Source: an uncultured bacterium
Lineage (GTDB): Bacteria > Planctomycetota > Phycisphaerae > Phycisphaerales > SM1A02
NCBI GenBank assembly: GCA_903867275.1
Contig: CAIPQY010000125.1
Location: forward strand, 1-8,943
Reading direction: 5' to 3'
Length of the DNA stretch: 8,943 nt
Positions 1-6,528 of the stretch are shown piece by piece (position 1 is the stretch's first letter; each line of letters opens with the position of its first letter). A model generated the notes under the pieces. That model made no database searches, had not been told where the DNA came from, and saw nothing but the letters and a program-made list of their open reading frames with translations. Both the position numbers and the translations under genes were made by a program.

Positions 1-34
1 CGGCGGAGCCGCCGAGGAGATCGACCGGTCGTTC

Positions 35-3000
35 ATGCCTGAAGTTGCCCACCCCACGTTCGTCCACCTGCATCTGCACAGCGAGTACAGCCTGCTCGAT
101 GGTGGCAACAAGATCGACGCGCTGGTTGCGCGGGTGAAGGCACTCGGCATGGATGCGGTGGCGGTGACCGATCACGGCAACCTGCATGCGGCGATGGAGT
201 TCTACGAGGCGGCACGCGCCGCCGGCGTGAAACCCATCCTTGGCATCGAGGCGTACGTGGCGCCGGGTGACCGACGCGAGCGCAAGCCCAACGGCATCGC
301 GGACAGCGGGTTCCACCTGGTGCTGCTGGCCGAGACGCTGCAGGGCTGGCGCAACCTGATGAAGCTGAGTTCGGACGCCTTCCTGAACGGCTTCTACTAC
401 AAGCCGCGCATGGATCGCAGCACGCTGGAGCAGTGGGGCGAGGGCATCATCGCGATCAACGGGCACCTGGGTTCGAGCATCGCGCACTGGCTGACCGAGT
501 TCGCGCGCACGCAGGACCCGAAGGCGTGGGGCGCGGCGCGCGAGGAGGCGCAGTGGCACGCGAAGTGCTTCGGCAAGAACGCCACGGGCGAGCCGCGCTT
601 CTACCTGGAATTGCAGCGGCACATCGAGGAGCAGTGGCGCATCGATCCGCTGGTGCGCAAGCTGGCCGCCGAGCTGAAGCTGCCGCTGGTGTGCGACAAC
701 GACGCGCACTTCCTGCGCAAGGAAGATCATGACGCGCATGACACGCTGTGCTGCATCTCGATGCAGAAGACCAAGGATTCGCCCGATCGCCTGATCTACA
801 GCGAGGAGCTGTACGTGAAGGACGCGGCGCAGATGGCGGAGCTGTTCGCCGACGTGCCGGAGTCGGTCGAGAACGCGGTGCGCATCGCGGAGCGCTGCAA
901 CGTGGAGCTGCCCAAGGGCGAGAGTCATGCGCCGCTGGTGCGCGTGAAGCGCGTTGGCAAGGCGCCGAAGTTCGACGCGGCGGAGCCCACGAGGTGGTTC
1001 AACGCGTTCTGCGCCGGCTTCGAGCTGCAGCCCTTCGAGGGACTGGATGCCGCCGACAAGGAACGCACCAAGGCGAAGAAGGAGTGCGACGACGCGCTGC
1101 GCGAACTGGCCGAGGCCGGCGCACTGTGGCGCTACGGTGCCGATGGCATCACGCCGCCCATCCGCGCGCGTCTGGAGCGTGAGCTGAAGGTGCTGGCCGA
1201 CAAGAGCATCTCGGCGTACTTCCTGATCGTGTGGGACTTCGTGGCGTGGGCCCGGCGCAACGGCATTCCGGCGCTGGCCCGCGGCAGTGGCGTGGGCACG
1301 ATGGTGGGCTACGTGCTGGGCCTGTCGAACGCGTGTCCGGAGCGCTTCGGTCTGCTGTTCGAGCGCTTCACCGACCCTGATCGAAGCGAATATCCGGATA
1401 TCGACGTGGACATCTGCCAGGATGGCCGCGGTCGCGTGCTGGAGTACGTGCGCGCGAAGTACGGGCACGTGGCGCAGATCATCACCTTCGGTCGCCTGAA
1501 GGCGAAGGCCGCGGTGAAGGACGTGGCGCGCGTGATGGGCCTGCCGCCCGCCGAGGGCCAGCGCCTGTCGAACCTGGTGCCGGCGGAACTGCACATCACG
1601 CTCGATGAGGCGCTGCAGAAGGAGCCGCAGCTGAAGCAGGCGGCCGAGAGCGATCCGGTGATCGGCAAGGTGATCGAGCACGCGAAGGCGCTGGAGGATC
1701 ACGCGCGACACGCGGGCATTCACGCAGCCGGCGTGGTGATCGCCACGCGCCCGCTCGACGACATCGTGCCGCTGTGCCGCGCCGCGGGCGGCGGTGAGGA
1801 AGTGGTGACGCAGTGGGACGGGCCCACATGCGAGAAGGCCGGCCTTCTGAAGATGGACTTCCTGGGTCTTCGCACGCTGAGCACCATCGAGCGCTGCGTG
1901 CAGCTGGTGAAGGCGGGCCTGCCCGATGAGGCGGTGTGGAAGGCCGTCGGGCGCGAGGCAGGCGACGGCGGCGCGCATCCGCTGGACCTGGATCGCCTGA
2001 AGATGGACGATCAGCGCGTGCTCGGGCTGTTCCGCCGTGGCGACACGATGGGCGTGTTCCAGTTCGAATCGGGCGGCATGCGCAAGCTGCTGGTGGACAT
2101 GAAGCCCGACCGCCTGGAGGACCTGATCGCGGCCAACGCGCTGTTCCGACCGGGTCCGATGGACCTGATTCCCGATTACAACGCGCGCAAGAATGGCCGG
2201 CAGGCGGTGCCCGTGATGAACGGCGAGGTGGATCGCCTGGTGAGCGAGACCTACGGCATCATGGTGTATCAGGAGCAGGTGATGCAGGTGCTGCACCACC
2301 TCGGCGGCATTCCGCTGCGCGCCGCCTACACCATCATCAAGGCCATCAGCAAGAAGAAGCAGGACGTGATCGCCAGCGCGAAGGCCGACTTCGTGAAGGG
2401 CGCCGGCACGCGCGGCATGGAGGCGCGCGCCGCCGAGGACCTGTTCGAGCTGATCCTGCGCTTCGCGGGCTACGGCTTCAACAAGAGCCACAGCACCGGG
2501 TACGCGATCGTGGCGTACCAGACCGCGTATCTGAAGACCTACTTCCCGGCCTTCTACATGGCCAGCGTGCTGAGCTTCGAGAGCCAGGCGCGCAAGATCG
2601 AGGAATGGTCGGTGTACCTGGAGGATTGCCGCAAGTGCCCGTGGCCGGACAGCACGCCGCAGAAGCCGCACATTGGCGTTGAAGTGCGGCCGCCTGACGT
2701 GAACCTGAGCGCGGCGGACTTCGCGGTGGTGTTCGGCGACGGCGAGGCCGTGGACGCGTGCCACGGTCATGTGCGATTCGGACTGCAGGCGATCAAGGGC
2801 GCGGGCGGCGGCGCCATTGCGGCGATCGTGGCCGAGCGCATCAAGAGCGGCGCCTTCACCGGGCTGCACGACTTCTGCGCGCGCGTGGACCTGCGCGCCG
2901 TGAACCGCGCCACCATCGAGGCGCTGGTGAAGGGTGGCGCGTTCGACTCGCTGCATGGCCTCGATGCGCGCGCGAGCATGGTGGCCACCATTCCAGATGC

Positions 3001-3892
3001 GATCACGGCCGGTCAGGCCGAGGCGAGCGATCGACGCAGCGGCCAGATGAACATGTTCGGCACCTTCGAGGAAGCGGCGCCCAAGGGCCCGACCGCGGCC
3101 GGGGTGCTGAAGTCGGTGCCGGCGTGGGATCGCATGACCACGCTTGCCGCCGAGAAGGACGCGATCGGGTTCCACGTGAGTGGGCATCCGCTCGATGACC
3201 ATCGCGCGGCGGTGCGCACCTTCTGCAGCGTGGAGACGCCGTCGATCGCGGAGATGCCGGGCGAGAGCCCCATCGTGATGGCGGGCGTGGTGACGCGCAT
3301 CCGACCCACGGTGAGCCAGAAGGGCCGCGAGCCCGGCCGCCGCATGGCCATGCTGAGCCTGGCGGATCGCCACGGCCAGGTGGATGGCGTGATCTTCCCG
3401 GACAGCTTCGCCAAGAGCGGCGAGTTCCTGCAGATGGATCGGCCGGTGATCGTGGTGGGCAGCGTGGATCGTTCGCGCGCCGAGCCGAGCGTGATCGTGG
3501 ATCGCGTGATCCCGATCGAGCAGGCGCCCGAGCAGCTGGCCACGCGACTGGAAATCAGACTGCGCGGCACGACCGCCGATGGCGACGAGCCCTTCGGCGT
3601 GGTGTGGCGCATGATCGGCGGACTGCTGCGTCAGGCGGCGGGCGGTTCACAGGCGCTGCAGGGTCGGCCCGTGGACACGGTGCTGCGCGTGGAGCTTGAG
3701 GATGATCGCGATGTGGTGATGATGGCTCGCGGCCTGCGCGTGGTGCCCACCAACGCGCTGGTGCAGCGCCTTCGCGAGACGCTTGGCGACCTTGGCGAGG
3801 TGCGCGTGGTCGGTGGCTGGGTGCCGCCGCGTCGTGAGCCCAAGCGGTGGGGATCGCCCAATCGCGGCGAAGGCGTGGCAGCCTCGGCGTGA
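35..3892 (+). CDS. dnaE: DNA polymerase III alpha subunit (replicative polymerase, DnaE1 type)
   Basis: Catalytic subunit of the chromosomal replicase, 1285 aa, in the normal range for DnaE. In order: N-terminal PHP domain (about 8-290) with HLHLHSEYS (11-19), TDHGN (45-49), GIEAY (70-74), H94, NGHLGSS (142-148) and DNDAH (221-225); polymerase core with RGSGVGT (416-422), PDIDVD (454-459, catalytic D457 and D459) and KMDFLGLRT (607-615, third catalytic Asp D608); FNKSHSTGYA (815-824); helix-hairpin-helix region (about 910-975); OB fold (about 1078-1160); and a C-terminal tau-binding-like region. Eight of the nine PHP metal ligands known from mycobacterial DnaE1 are present, and the ninth (Cys) is His144, so built-in proofreading is plausible. 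The ATG at 35 gives a normal PHP start. The frame is open to the left edge, so a slightly longer N-terminus cannot be excluded. A GAGGAGA at 14-20 lies rather far (14 nt) from this ATG. Convergent with pdxH. Confidence 0.97.
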   Translation: MPEVAHPTFVHLHLHSEYSLLDGGNKIDALVARVKALGMDAVAVTDHGNLHAAMEFYEAARAAGVKPILGIEAYVAPGDRRERKPNGIADSGFHLVLLAETLQGWRNLMKLSSDAFLNGFYYKPRMDRSTLEQWGEGIIAINGHLGSSIAHWLTEFARTQDPKAWGAAREEAQWHAKCFGKNATGEPRFYLELQRHIEEQWRIDPLVRKLAAELKLPLVCDNDAHFLRKEDHDAHDTLCCISMQKTKDSPDRLIYSEELYVKDAAQMAELFADVPESVENAVRIAERCNVELPKGESHAPLVRVKRVGKAPKFDAAEPTRWFNAFCAGFELQPFEGLDAADKERTKAKKECDDALRELAEAGALWRYGADGITPPIRARLERELKVLADKSISAYFLIVWDFVAWARRNGIPALARGSGVGTMVGYVLGLSNACPERFGLLFERFTDPDRSEYPDIDVDICQDGRGRVLEYVRAKYGHVAQIITFGRLKAKAAVKDVARVMGLPPAEGQRLSNLVPAELHITLDEALQKEPQLKQAAESDPVIGKVIEHAKALEDHARHAGIHAAGVVIATRPLDDIVPLCRAAGGGEEVVTQWDGPTCEKAGLLKMDFLGLRTLSTIERCVQLVKAGLPDEAVWKAVGREAGDGGAHPLDLDRLKMDDQRVLGLFRRGDTMGVFQFESGGMRKLLVDMKPDRLEDLIAANALFRPGPMDLIPDYNARKNGRQAVPVMNGEVDRLVSETYGIMVYQEQVMQVLHHLGGIPLRAAYTIIKAISKKKQDVIASAKADFVKGAGTRGMEARAAEDLFELILRFAGYGFNKSHSTGYAIVAYQTAYLKTYFPAFYMASVLSFESQARKIEEWSVYLEDCRKCPWPDSTPQKPHIGVEVRPPDVNLSAADFAVVFGDGEAVDACHGHVRFGLQAIKGAGGGAIAAIVAERIKSGAFTGLHDFCARVDLRAVNRATIEALVKGGAFDSLHGLDARASMVATIPDAITAGQAEASDRRSGQMNMFGTFEEAAPKGPTAAGVLKSVPAWDRMTTLAAEKDAIGFHVSGHPLDDHRAAVRTFCSVETPSIAEMPGESPIVMAGVVTRIRPTVSQKGREPGRRMAMLSLADRHGQVDGVIFPDSFAKSGEFLQMDRPVIVVGSVDRSRAEPSVIVDRVIPIEQAPEQLATRLEIRLRGTTADGDEPFGVVWRMIGGLLRQAAGGSQALQGRPVDTVLRVELEDDRDVVMMARGLRVVPTNALVQRLRETLGDLGEVRVVGGWVPPRREPKRWGSPNRGEGVAASA

Positions 3893-3893
3893 T

Positions 3894-4502
3894 TCAGGGA
3901 CTGAGGCGCTGCGTGCGCCAGCCGCTGCCTTCGCGCTCGTACACGATGCGGTCGTGCAGCCGGTACTTGTCGCCCTGCCAGAACTCGATGCGCTCCAGCG
4001 ACACGCGGTAGCCGCCCCAATGCGCCGGACGCGGCACGGGTGCGCCGGCGAACTTCGATTCCAGTTCGGTCTGCGCCTGCTGCAGCGCGGCGCGGTTGGC
4101 CACGGGTCGGCTCTGCTGGCTGGCACACGCGTTGATCTGGCTCTCGCGCGGGCGAGTGTTCCAGTAGGCGTCGCTTTCGGCGTCGCTGGCCAGGCTCACG
4201 CGGCCCTCGATGCGGATCTGCCGTCCGATGGGATGGCGATCCCAGTGGAACAGCAGGGCCGCGTGCGCGTTCGCCGCGATCTGCAGGCCCTTGTCGCTTT
4301 CGCGGTTGGTGAAGAAGGTGGCGCCGCGCTCGTCGAACCCGCGCAGCAGCACGATGCGCGCATGTGGCTTGCCGTGCGCATCGACCGTGGCCAGCGTCAT
4401 GGCGTTGGGGTTGGCGAAGCCCATGCCTTCGCTCTCGGTGAACCACGCCTTGCACGCGCCCACGGGATCGGCAGGGGGATGGTCGAAGTCGATGGTGCTC
4501 AT
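3894..4502 (-). CDS. pdxH: Pyridoxamine/pyridoxine 5'-phosphate oxidase
   Basis: FMN-dependent cytosolic enzyme that oxidises PNP or PMP to pyridoxal 5'-phosphate, the last step of de novo and salvage vitamin B6 synthesis. The 202-aa product spans the whole family. Visible motifs: FMN-binding RIVLLRGFDERG (49-60) and FFTN (63-66); HWDRHPIGRQIRIEG (86-100); RPRESQI (117-123) with SQQSRPV (128-134); WGGYRV (162-167); IEFWQG (172-177); RLHDR (181-185), the PLP-contacting signature; and the usual C-terminal RLSP. The ATG at 4502 is chosen because it overlaps the upstream NYN gene's TGA (ATGA) and has a GAGGAA Shine-Dalgarno 5 nt before it. The pair is therefore probably co-transcribed and translationally coupled. 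The frame stays open further upstream, but that stretch overlaps the NYN gene and is not PdxH-like. The stop lies 1 nt from the dnaE stop. Confidence 0.95.
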   Translation of the reverse strand: MSTIDFDHPPADPVGACKAWFTESEGMGFANPNAMTLATVDAHGKPHARIVLLRGFDERGATFFTNRESDKGLQIAANAHAALLFHWDRHPIGRQIRIEGRVSLASDAESDAYWNTRPRESQINACASQQSRPVANRAALQQAQTELESKFAGAPVPRPAHWGGYRVSLERIEFWQGDKYRLHDRIVYEREGSGWRTQRLSP

Positions 4503-4975
4503 TCGGGTTCCTCGGGTAGTCCCAGTTCGCGCATCCAGCGACGCGTGGCCGCCTCGTCGAGATGCACATCGCGGTTCGGTTCGGCGGTGCGCGGGGTTCG
4601 TCGCGCGTCCAGCGCCAGATGCGAGAGAAAGCGATCGCCGGGCATCACCTGCGCGCCGTGACGCCTGGCCGCCGCCTGCACGGCGCGGTCGTTCGACACC
4701 ACCACATGCTGTCGCGCGTGGCTGCTGGTCTGCAGCAGCGACTCGATCACCGCGTCGGCGCTGGTGGCACCGGTCCAGCGCAGGGTGATGCGGCCGTGGT
4801 GCGTGAGGGCCTGCTCGCCGGGCCGCGAGCCGTCGCACACCAGCGTGGTGTCGCCGCGCGCGTAGCGACTGCGCTGGATGAGCTGCGCCAGCTCGGCGGG
4901 CTCGCCGATGGCCATTTCCGGCGGAAGGACGCCGGTCACATGCAGCACATTGCAGGCATCGACCAGGAGTCGCAT
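4499..4975 (-). CDS. NYN-domain (YacP/Rae1-like, PIN-fold) putative ribonuclease
   Basis: 158-aa soluble protein that looks like the NYN/YacP family (PIN-like nuclease fold), whose Bacillus member Rae1 is a ribosome-associated mRNA endonuclease. The acidic pattern expected for metal binding is visible: LVDACNV (4-10, D6 and N9), LVCDGS (45-50, D48), TSADAVIESL (71-80, D74) and VVVSNDRAV (91-99, N95 and D96). The start at 4975 gives the typical MRLLVDACNV opening. Longer readings run into the rpsU promoter and antisense to rpsU and are rejected. The gene overlaps pdxH by 4 nt and is divergent from rpsU-rsfS-trmB, which fits a translation-linked role but does not prove it. A CATAAT hexamer lies 6 nt before the ATG, whereas the nearest purine-rich AGGAAGG is 13 nt away, so the mRNA may be leaderless. 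Family assignment is fairly secure; substrate is unknown. Confidence 0.85.
   Translation of the reverse strand: MRLLVDACNVLHVTGVLPPEMAIGEPAELAQLIQRSRYARGDTTLVCDGSRPGEQALTHHGRITLRWTGATSADAVIESLLQTSSHARQHVVVSNDRAVQAAARRHGAQVMPGDRFLSHLALDARRTPRTAEPNRDVHLDEAATRRWMRELGLPEEPE
4508..4513 (-). promoter_or_regulatory. Shine-Dalgarno site of pdxH
   Basis: GAGGAA on the minus strand, 5 nt before the pdxH ATG and inside the last codons of the NYN gene. It supports the chosen start, and together with the ATGA overlap it points to coupled translation. The same bases encode the Glu-Glu of the upstream protein's LPEEPE end, so the motif could be partly fortuitous. Confidence 0.6.
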
Positions 4976-4981
4976 GCCCGG

Positions 4982-4987
4982 ATTATG
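4982..4987 (-). promoter_or_regulatory. Putative -10 element (CATAAT) giving a leaderless NYN-gene mRNA
   Basis: CATAAT on the minus strand matches the TATAAT consensus at five of six positions. It ends 6 nt before the ATG of the NYN gene, so transcription would begin at or next to the start codon. No convincing -35 hexamer was found. A short inverted repeat, CCTTC-CT-GAAGG, lies just upstream at 4989-5000 and could be an operator or chance. Confidence 0.4.
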
Positions 4988-5011
4988 CCCTTCCTGAAGG
5001 CCCACAGCCGC

Positions 5012-5040
5012 TTGCACGGACGGCCGGTTTTGGTCATCAT
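5012..5040 (+). promoter_or_regulatory. Possible sigma70-type promoter of the rpsU operon
   Basis: TTGCAC (5012-5017) and CATCAT (5035-5040) are separated by 17 bp in the divergent region and would start RNA near 5047, at the base of the hairpin in the leader. The -10 matches four of six consensus positions and the -35 only its first three, so this is a weak match supported mainly by position and spacing. Confidence 0.3.
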
Positions 5041-5044
5041 GTTC

Positions 5045-5068
5045 GACCCTGCCCATCGGGGCAGGTTC
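5045..5068 (+). promoter_or_regulatory. Perfect hairpin in the rpsU 5' leader
   Basis: CCTGCCC (5048-5054) and GGGCAGG (5059-5065) form a 7-bp perfect stem closed by the four-base loop ATCG. After one mismatch, a further two pairs (5045-5046 with 5067-5068) are possible. It has no following T-run, so it is not an intrinsic terminator. It ends about 35 nt before the rpsU ATG, leaves the Shine-Dalgarno free, and would sit at the 5' end of the transcript if the proposed promoter is right. A role in RNA stability or autogenous control of the ribosomal protein is possible but unproven. Confidence 0.5.
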
Positions 5069-5086
5069 ACCCGACGCACGCAACCC

Positions 5087-5092
5087 AAGGAA
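5087..5092 (+). promoter_or_regulatory. Shine-Dalgarno-like site of rpsU
   Basis: AAGGAA lies 10 nt before the rpsU ATG, at the long end of normal spacing. rpsU is one of the few genes in the window with a recognisable Shine-Dalgarno in untranslated sequence. Confidence 0.5.
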
Positions 5093-5102
5093 CGATCTCA
5101 CC

Positions 5103-5411
5103 ATGGCGATTCGAATCAAGGCCCGAGCAGGCGAGAGCGCAGAGCAGATGCTGCGCCGCTTCAAGAAGTTGTGCGAGAAGGAAGGCCTGACCAAGGAGCT
5201 GAAGAAGCGCCAGTACTACGAGAAGCCCTCCGAGAAGAAGCGTCGGGCGGCCATCCGCGCGGCTCGTCCGCCGATGGCCATCACCGCGACCCGCGGCGGC
5301 CGTGGCGGCGCTGCAGGCGCTGGCGGTCCTGGTGGCGCCGGTGGTCGAAGCGGCGGCGCCCGCACGGGTGGCGGTCGCAGCGGCGGCGGTCGTCCGTCGC
5401 GCCCGGCCTGA
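5103..5411 (+). CDS. rpsU: Small ribosomal subunit protein bS21 with Gly/Arg-rich C-terminal tail
   Basis: bS21 binds the 30S platform close to the 3' end of 16S rRNA and the mRNA exit, and affects initiation. Residues 1-56 are a classical bS21: MLRRFKKLCEKEGLTKELKK (16-35), then YYEKPSEKKRR (38-48), which is strongly basic and helical. The product is 102 aa, while typical bS21 is about 55-70 aa. The excess is a low-complexity tail (about 63-102) made almost only of Gly, Arg, Ala, Ser and Pro, with RGGRGG (64-69) and several GGR/SGG units. The tail is in frame with the core and ends at a TGA only 12 nt before rsfS. First gene of the rpsU-rsfS-trmB operon. Confidence 0.93.
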   Translation: MAIRIKARAGESAEQMLRRFKKLCEKEGLTKELKKRQYYEKPSEKKRRAAIRAARPPMAITATRGGRGGAAGAGGPGGAGGRSGGARTGGGRSGGGRPSRPA

Positions 5412-5423
5412 TCCGGTTGTTGC

Positions 5424-5852
5424 ATGACGCGCACGCGCAGTCAGACTGATCCGGACAAGGTCCGTGTGTTTGCCATCGAGGCGGCACGCCTGGTGAGCGA
5501 CCTGAAGTGCGATCAGGTGTCGCTGCTGGACGTGCGCGGTCGCAGCCAGGTGTGCGAGTACATGGTGGTCGCCAACGGCACCAGCGATCGTCAGATGCGC
5601 AGCGTGGCCGACTCGCTGAAGCAGCTTGGCGCGGAACTCGGCATGGATCGATGGAAGCGCGACCGCGATTCGGGTGGCACCTGGATCGTGGCCGACTTCG
5701 TTGATGTGGTGGTGCACCTGTTCGAGCCGGGCCAGCGTGCCTGGTACGACCTGGATGGACTGTGGGCCGATGCCGAGCGCGTGACGTGGAAGCGCCCCGC
5801 AGGCGAGAAGGCCCGCAAGTCCGTGCGCGTTGCCGCCGACGACGACGAGTGA
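5424..5852 (+). CDS. rsfS: Ribosomal silencing factor RsfS (DUF143/Iojap family)
   Basis: RsfS binds uL14 on the 50S subunit and blocks joining to 30S, reducing translation when nutrients are short. The 142-aa protein shows the family's core: SLLDVRG (33-39), EYMVVANGTSDRQMRSVADS (45-64), WIVADFVDVVVHLFEP (87-102) and the signature WYDLDGLWADAE (107-118). A short charged C-terminal extension (about 122-142) follows. Start ATG at 5424 lies 12 nt after the rpsU stop with no clear Shine-Dalgarno, suggesting re-initiation or coupling. Its stop overlaps the trmB start. In many bacteria rsfS neighbours nadD and rlmH; here it is between rpsU and trmB. Confidence 0.94.
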   Translation: MTRTRSQTDPDKVRVFAIEAARLVSDLKCDQVSLLDVRGRSQVCEYMVVANGTSDRQMRSVADSLKQLGAELGMDRWKRDRDSGGTWIVADFVDVVVHLFEPGQRAWYDLDGLWADAERVTWKRPAGEKARKSVRVAADDDE

Positions 5853-6523
5853 GCGAACAACACGACGCATCCCGGCACCCGCCGTTGGTCGATCTGCGAC
5901 CGTGGGGATGGCATGCGCATCACCTTCCGAACCCGGATGCCGGCCGCGTGGGCGCGGAGCTGTTCTTTCCGGGCCGTGATCCGAAGCGACCCTTCGAACT
6001 GGAGATCGGCTCGGGCAAGGGCACCTTTCTGGTGCAGGAAGCCGCCGCGCGGCGCGACACCGACTTTCTGGGCATCGAATACGCGGGCGAGTTCTTCCGC
6101 TACGCGGCCGATCGCCTGCGACGCAATGGCATGGACAACGTGCGTCTGCTGTACATGGACGCGATGGAACTGGTGCGTCACTGGCTGCCCGATGGCTGCC
6201 TGCGCGTGGTGCACCTGTACTTCAGCGATCCGTGGCCCAAGTCGCGGCACCACAAGCGACGGGTGGTGCAGATGGAGTCGCTGCGCGAATTCCATCGCGT
6301 GCTGCAGCCGGGCGGCGAGCTGCGTCTGGTGACCGATCACCCCGAACTGTGGGCGTGGTACGAGGAGCATGTGGCGAAGGTGACCGACCTGTTCGAGCGC
6401 CGCGCGTTCGAGCGACCGCAGAGCGCCGGCGAGGGCGAGGTGGTGGGCACGAACTTCGAGCGCAAGTACCGGCGCGAGGGTCGGCCGTTCCACGCCATGA
6501 CGCTGGTGCGTCGCGGCGCGTAG
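5849..6523 (+). CDS. trmB: tRNA (guanine-N7-)-methyltransferase
   Basis: SAM-dependent enzyme that makes m7G at position 46 of the tRNA variable loop. The 224-aa product covers the family: SAM-binding motif ELEIGSGKGTF (50-60), FLGIEYA (73-79), the TrmB signature FSDPWPKSRHHKRR (125-138), LQPGGELRLVTDH (152-164) and the C-terminal TNFERKYRREG (201-211). I chose the GTG at 5849 because it overlaps the rsfS TGA as GTGA and gives a normal N-terminus. A longer ATG reading starting at 5762 would overlap rsfS by 91 nt and begins with non-family Arg-rich sequence. Third gene of the rpsU operon, convergent with the zinc-finger gene across a 5-nt gap with no visible terminator. Confidence 0.94.
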   Translation: MSEQHDASRHPPLVDLRPWGWHAHHLPNPDAGRVGAELFFPGRDPKRPFELEIGSGKGTFLVQEAAARRDTDFLGIEYAGEFFRYAADRLRRNGMDNVRLLYMDAMELVRHWLPDGCLRVVHLYFSDPWPKSRHHKRRVVQMESLREFHRVLQPGGELRLVTDHPELWAWYEEHVAKVTDLFERRAFERPQSAGEGEVVGTNFERKYRREGRPFHAMTLVRRGA

Positions 6524-6528
6524 CGGAG

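Noticed and set aside
3631..4569. Long minus-strand frame overlapping the dnaE end and pdxH
   Set aside because: Arg-rich translation without motifs; pdxH and dnaE occupy the same region in other frames with clear family signatures.
5045..5068. Intrinsic terminator for one of the divergent genes
   Set aside because: No T-run follows the stem on either strand, and it lies upstream of both genes, not downstream.
4976..5194. Longer start for the NYN-domain gene
   Set aside because: The extension would run through the divergent promoter region and antisense into rpsU, and it has no conserved character; MRLLVDACNV is the natural start.
5289..5411. Gly/Arg tail of bS21 as a frameshift artefact or separate repeat element
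   Set aside because: The frame continues cleanly from the bS21 core to a stop just before rsfS, and the repetition reflects codons for Gly/Arg/Ala, not exact DNA repeats. The minus-strand frame there is Pro/Arg-rich and featureless.
5762..5848. Longer trmB reading starting at an ATG inside rsfS
   Set aside because: The added residues are Arg-rich rsfS-shadow sequence. The GTG at 5849 gives a 4-nt overlap with the rsfS stop and a normal TrmB N-terminus.
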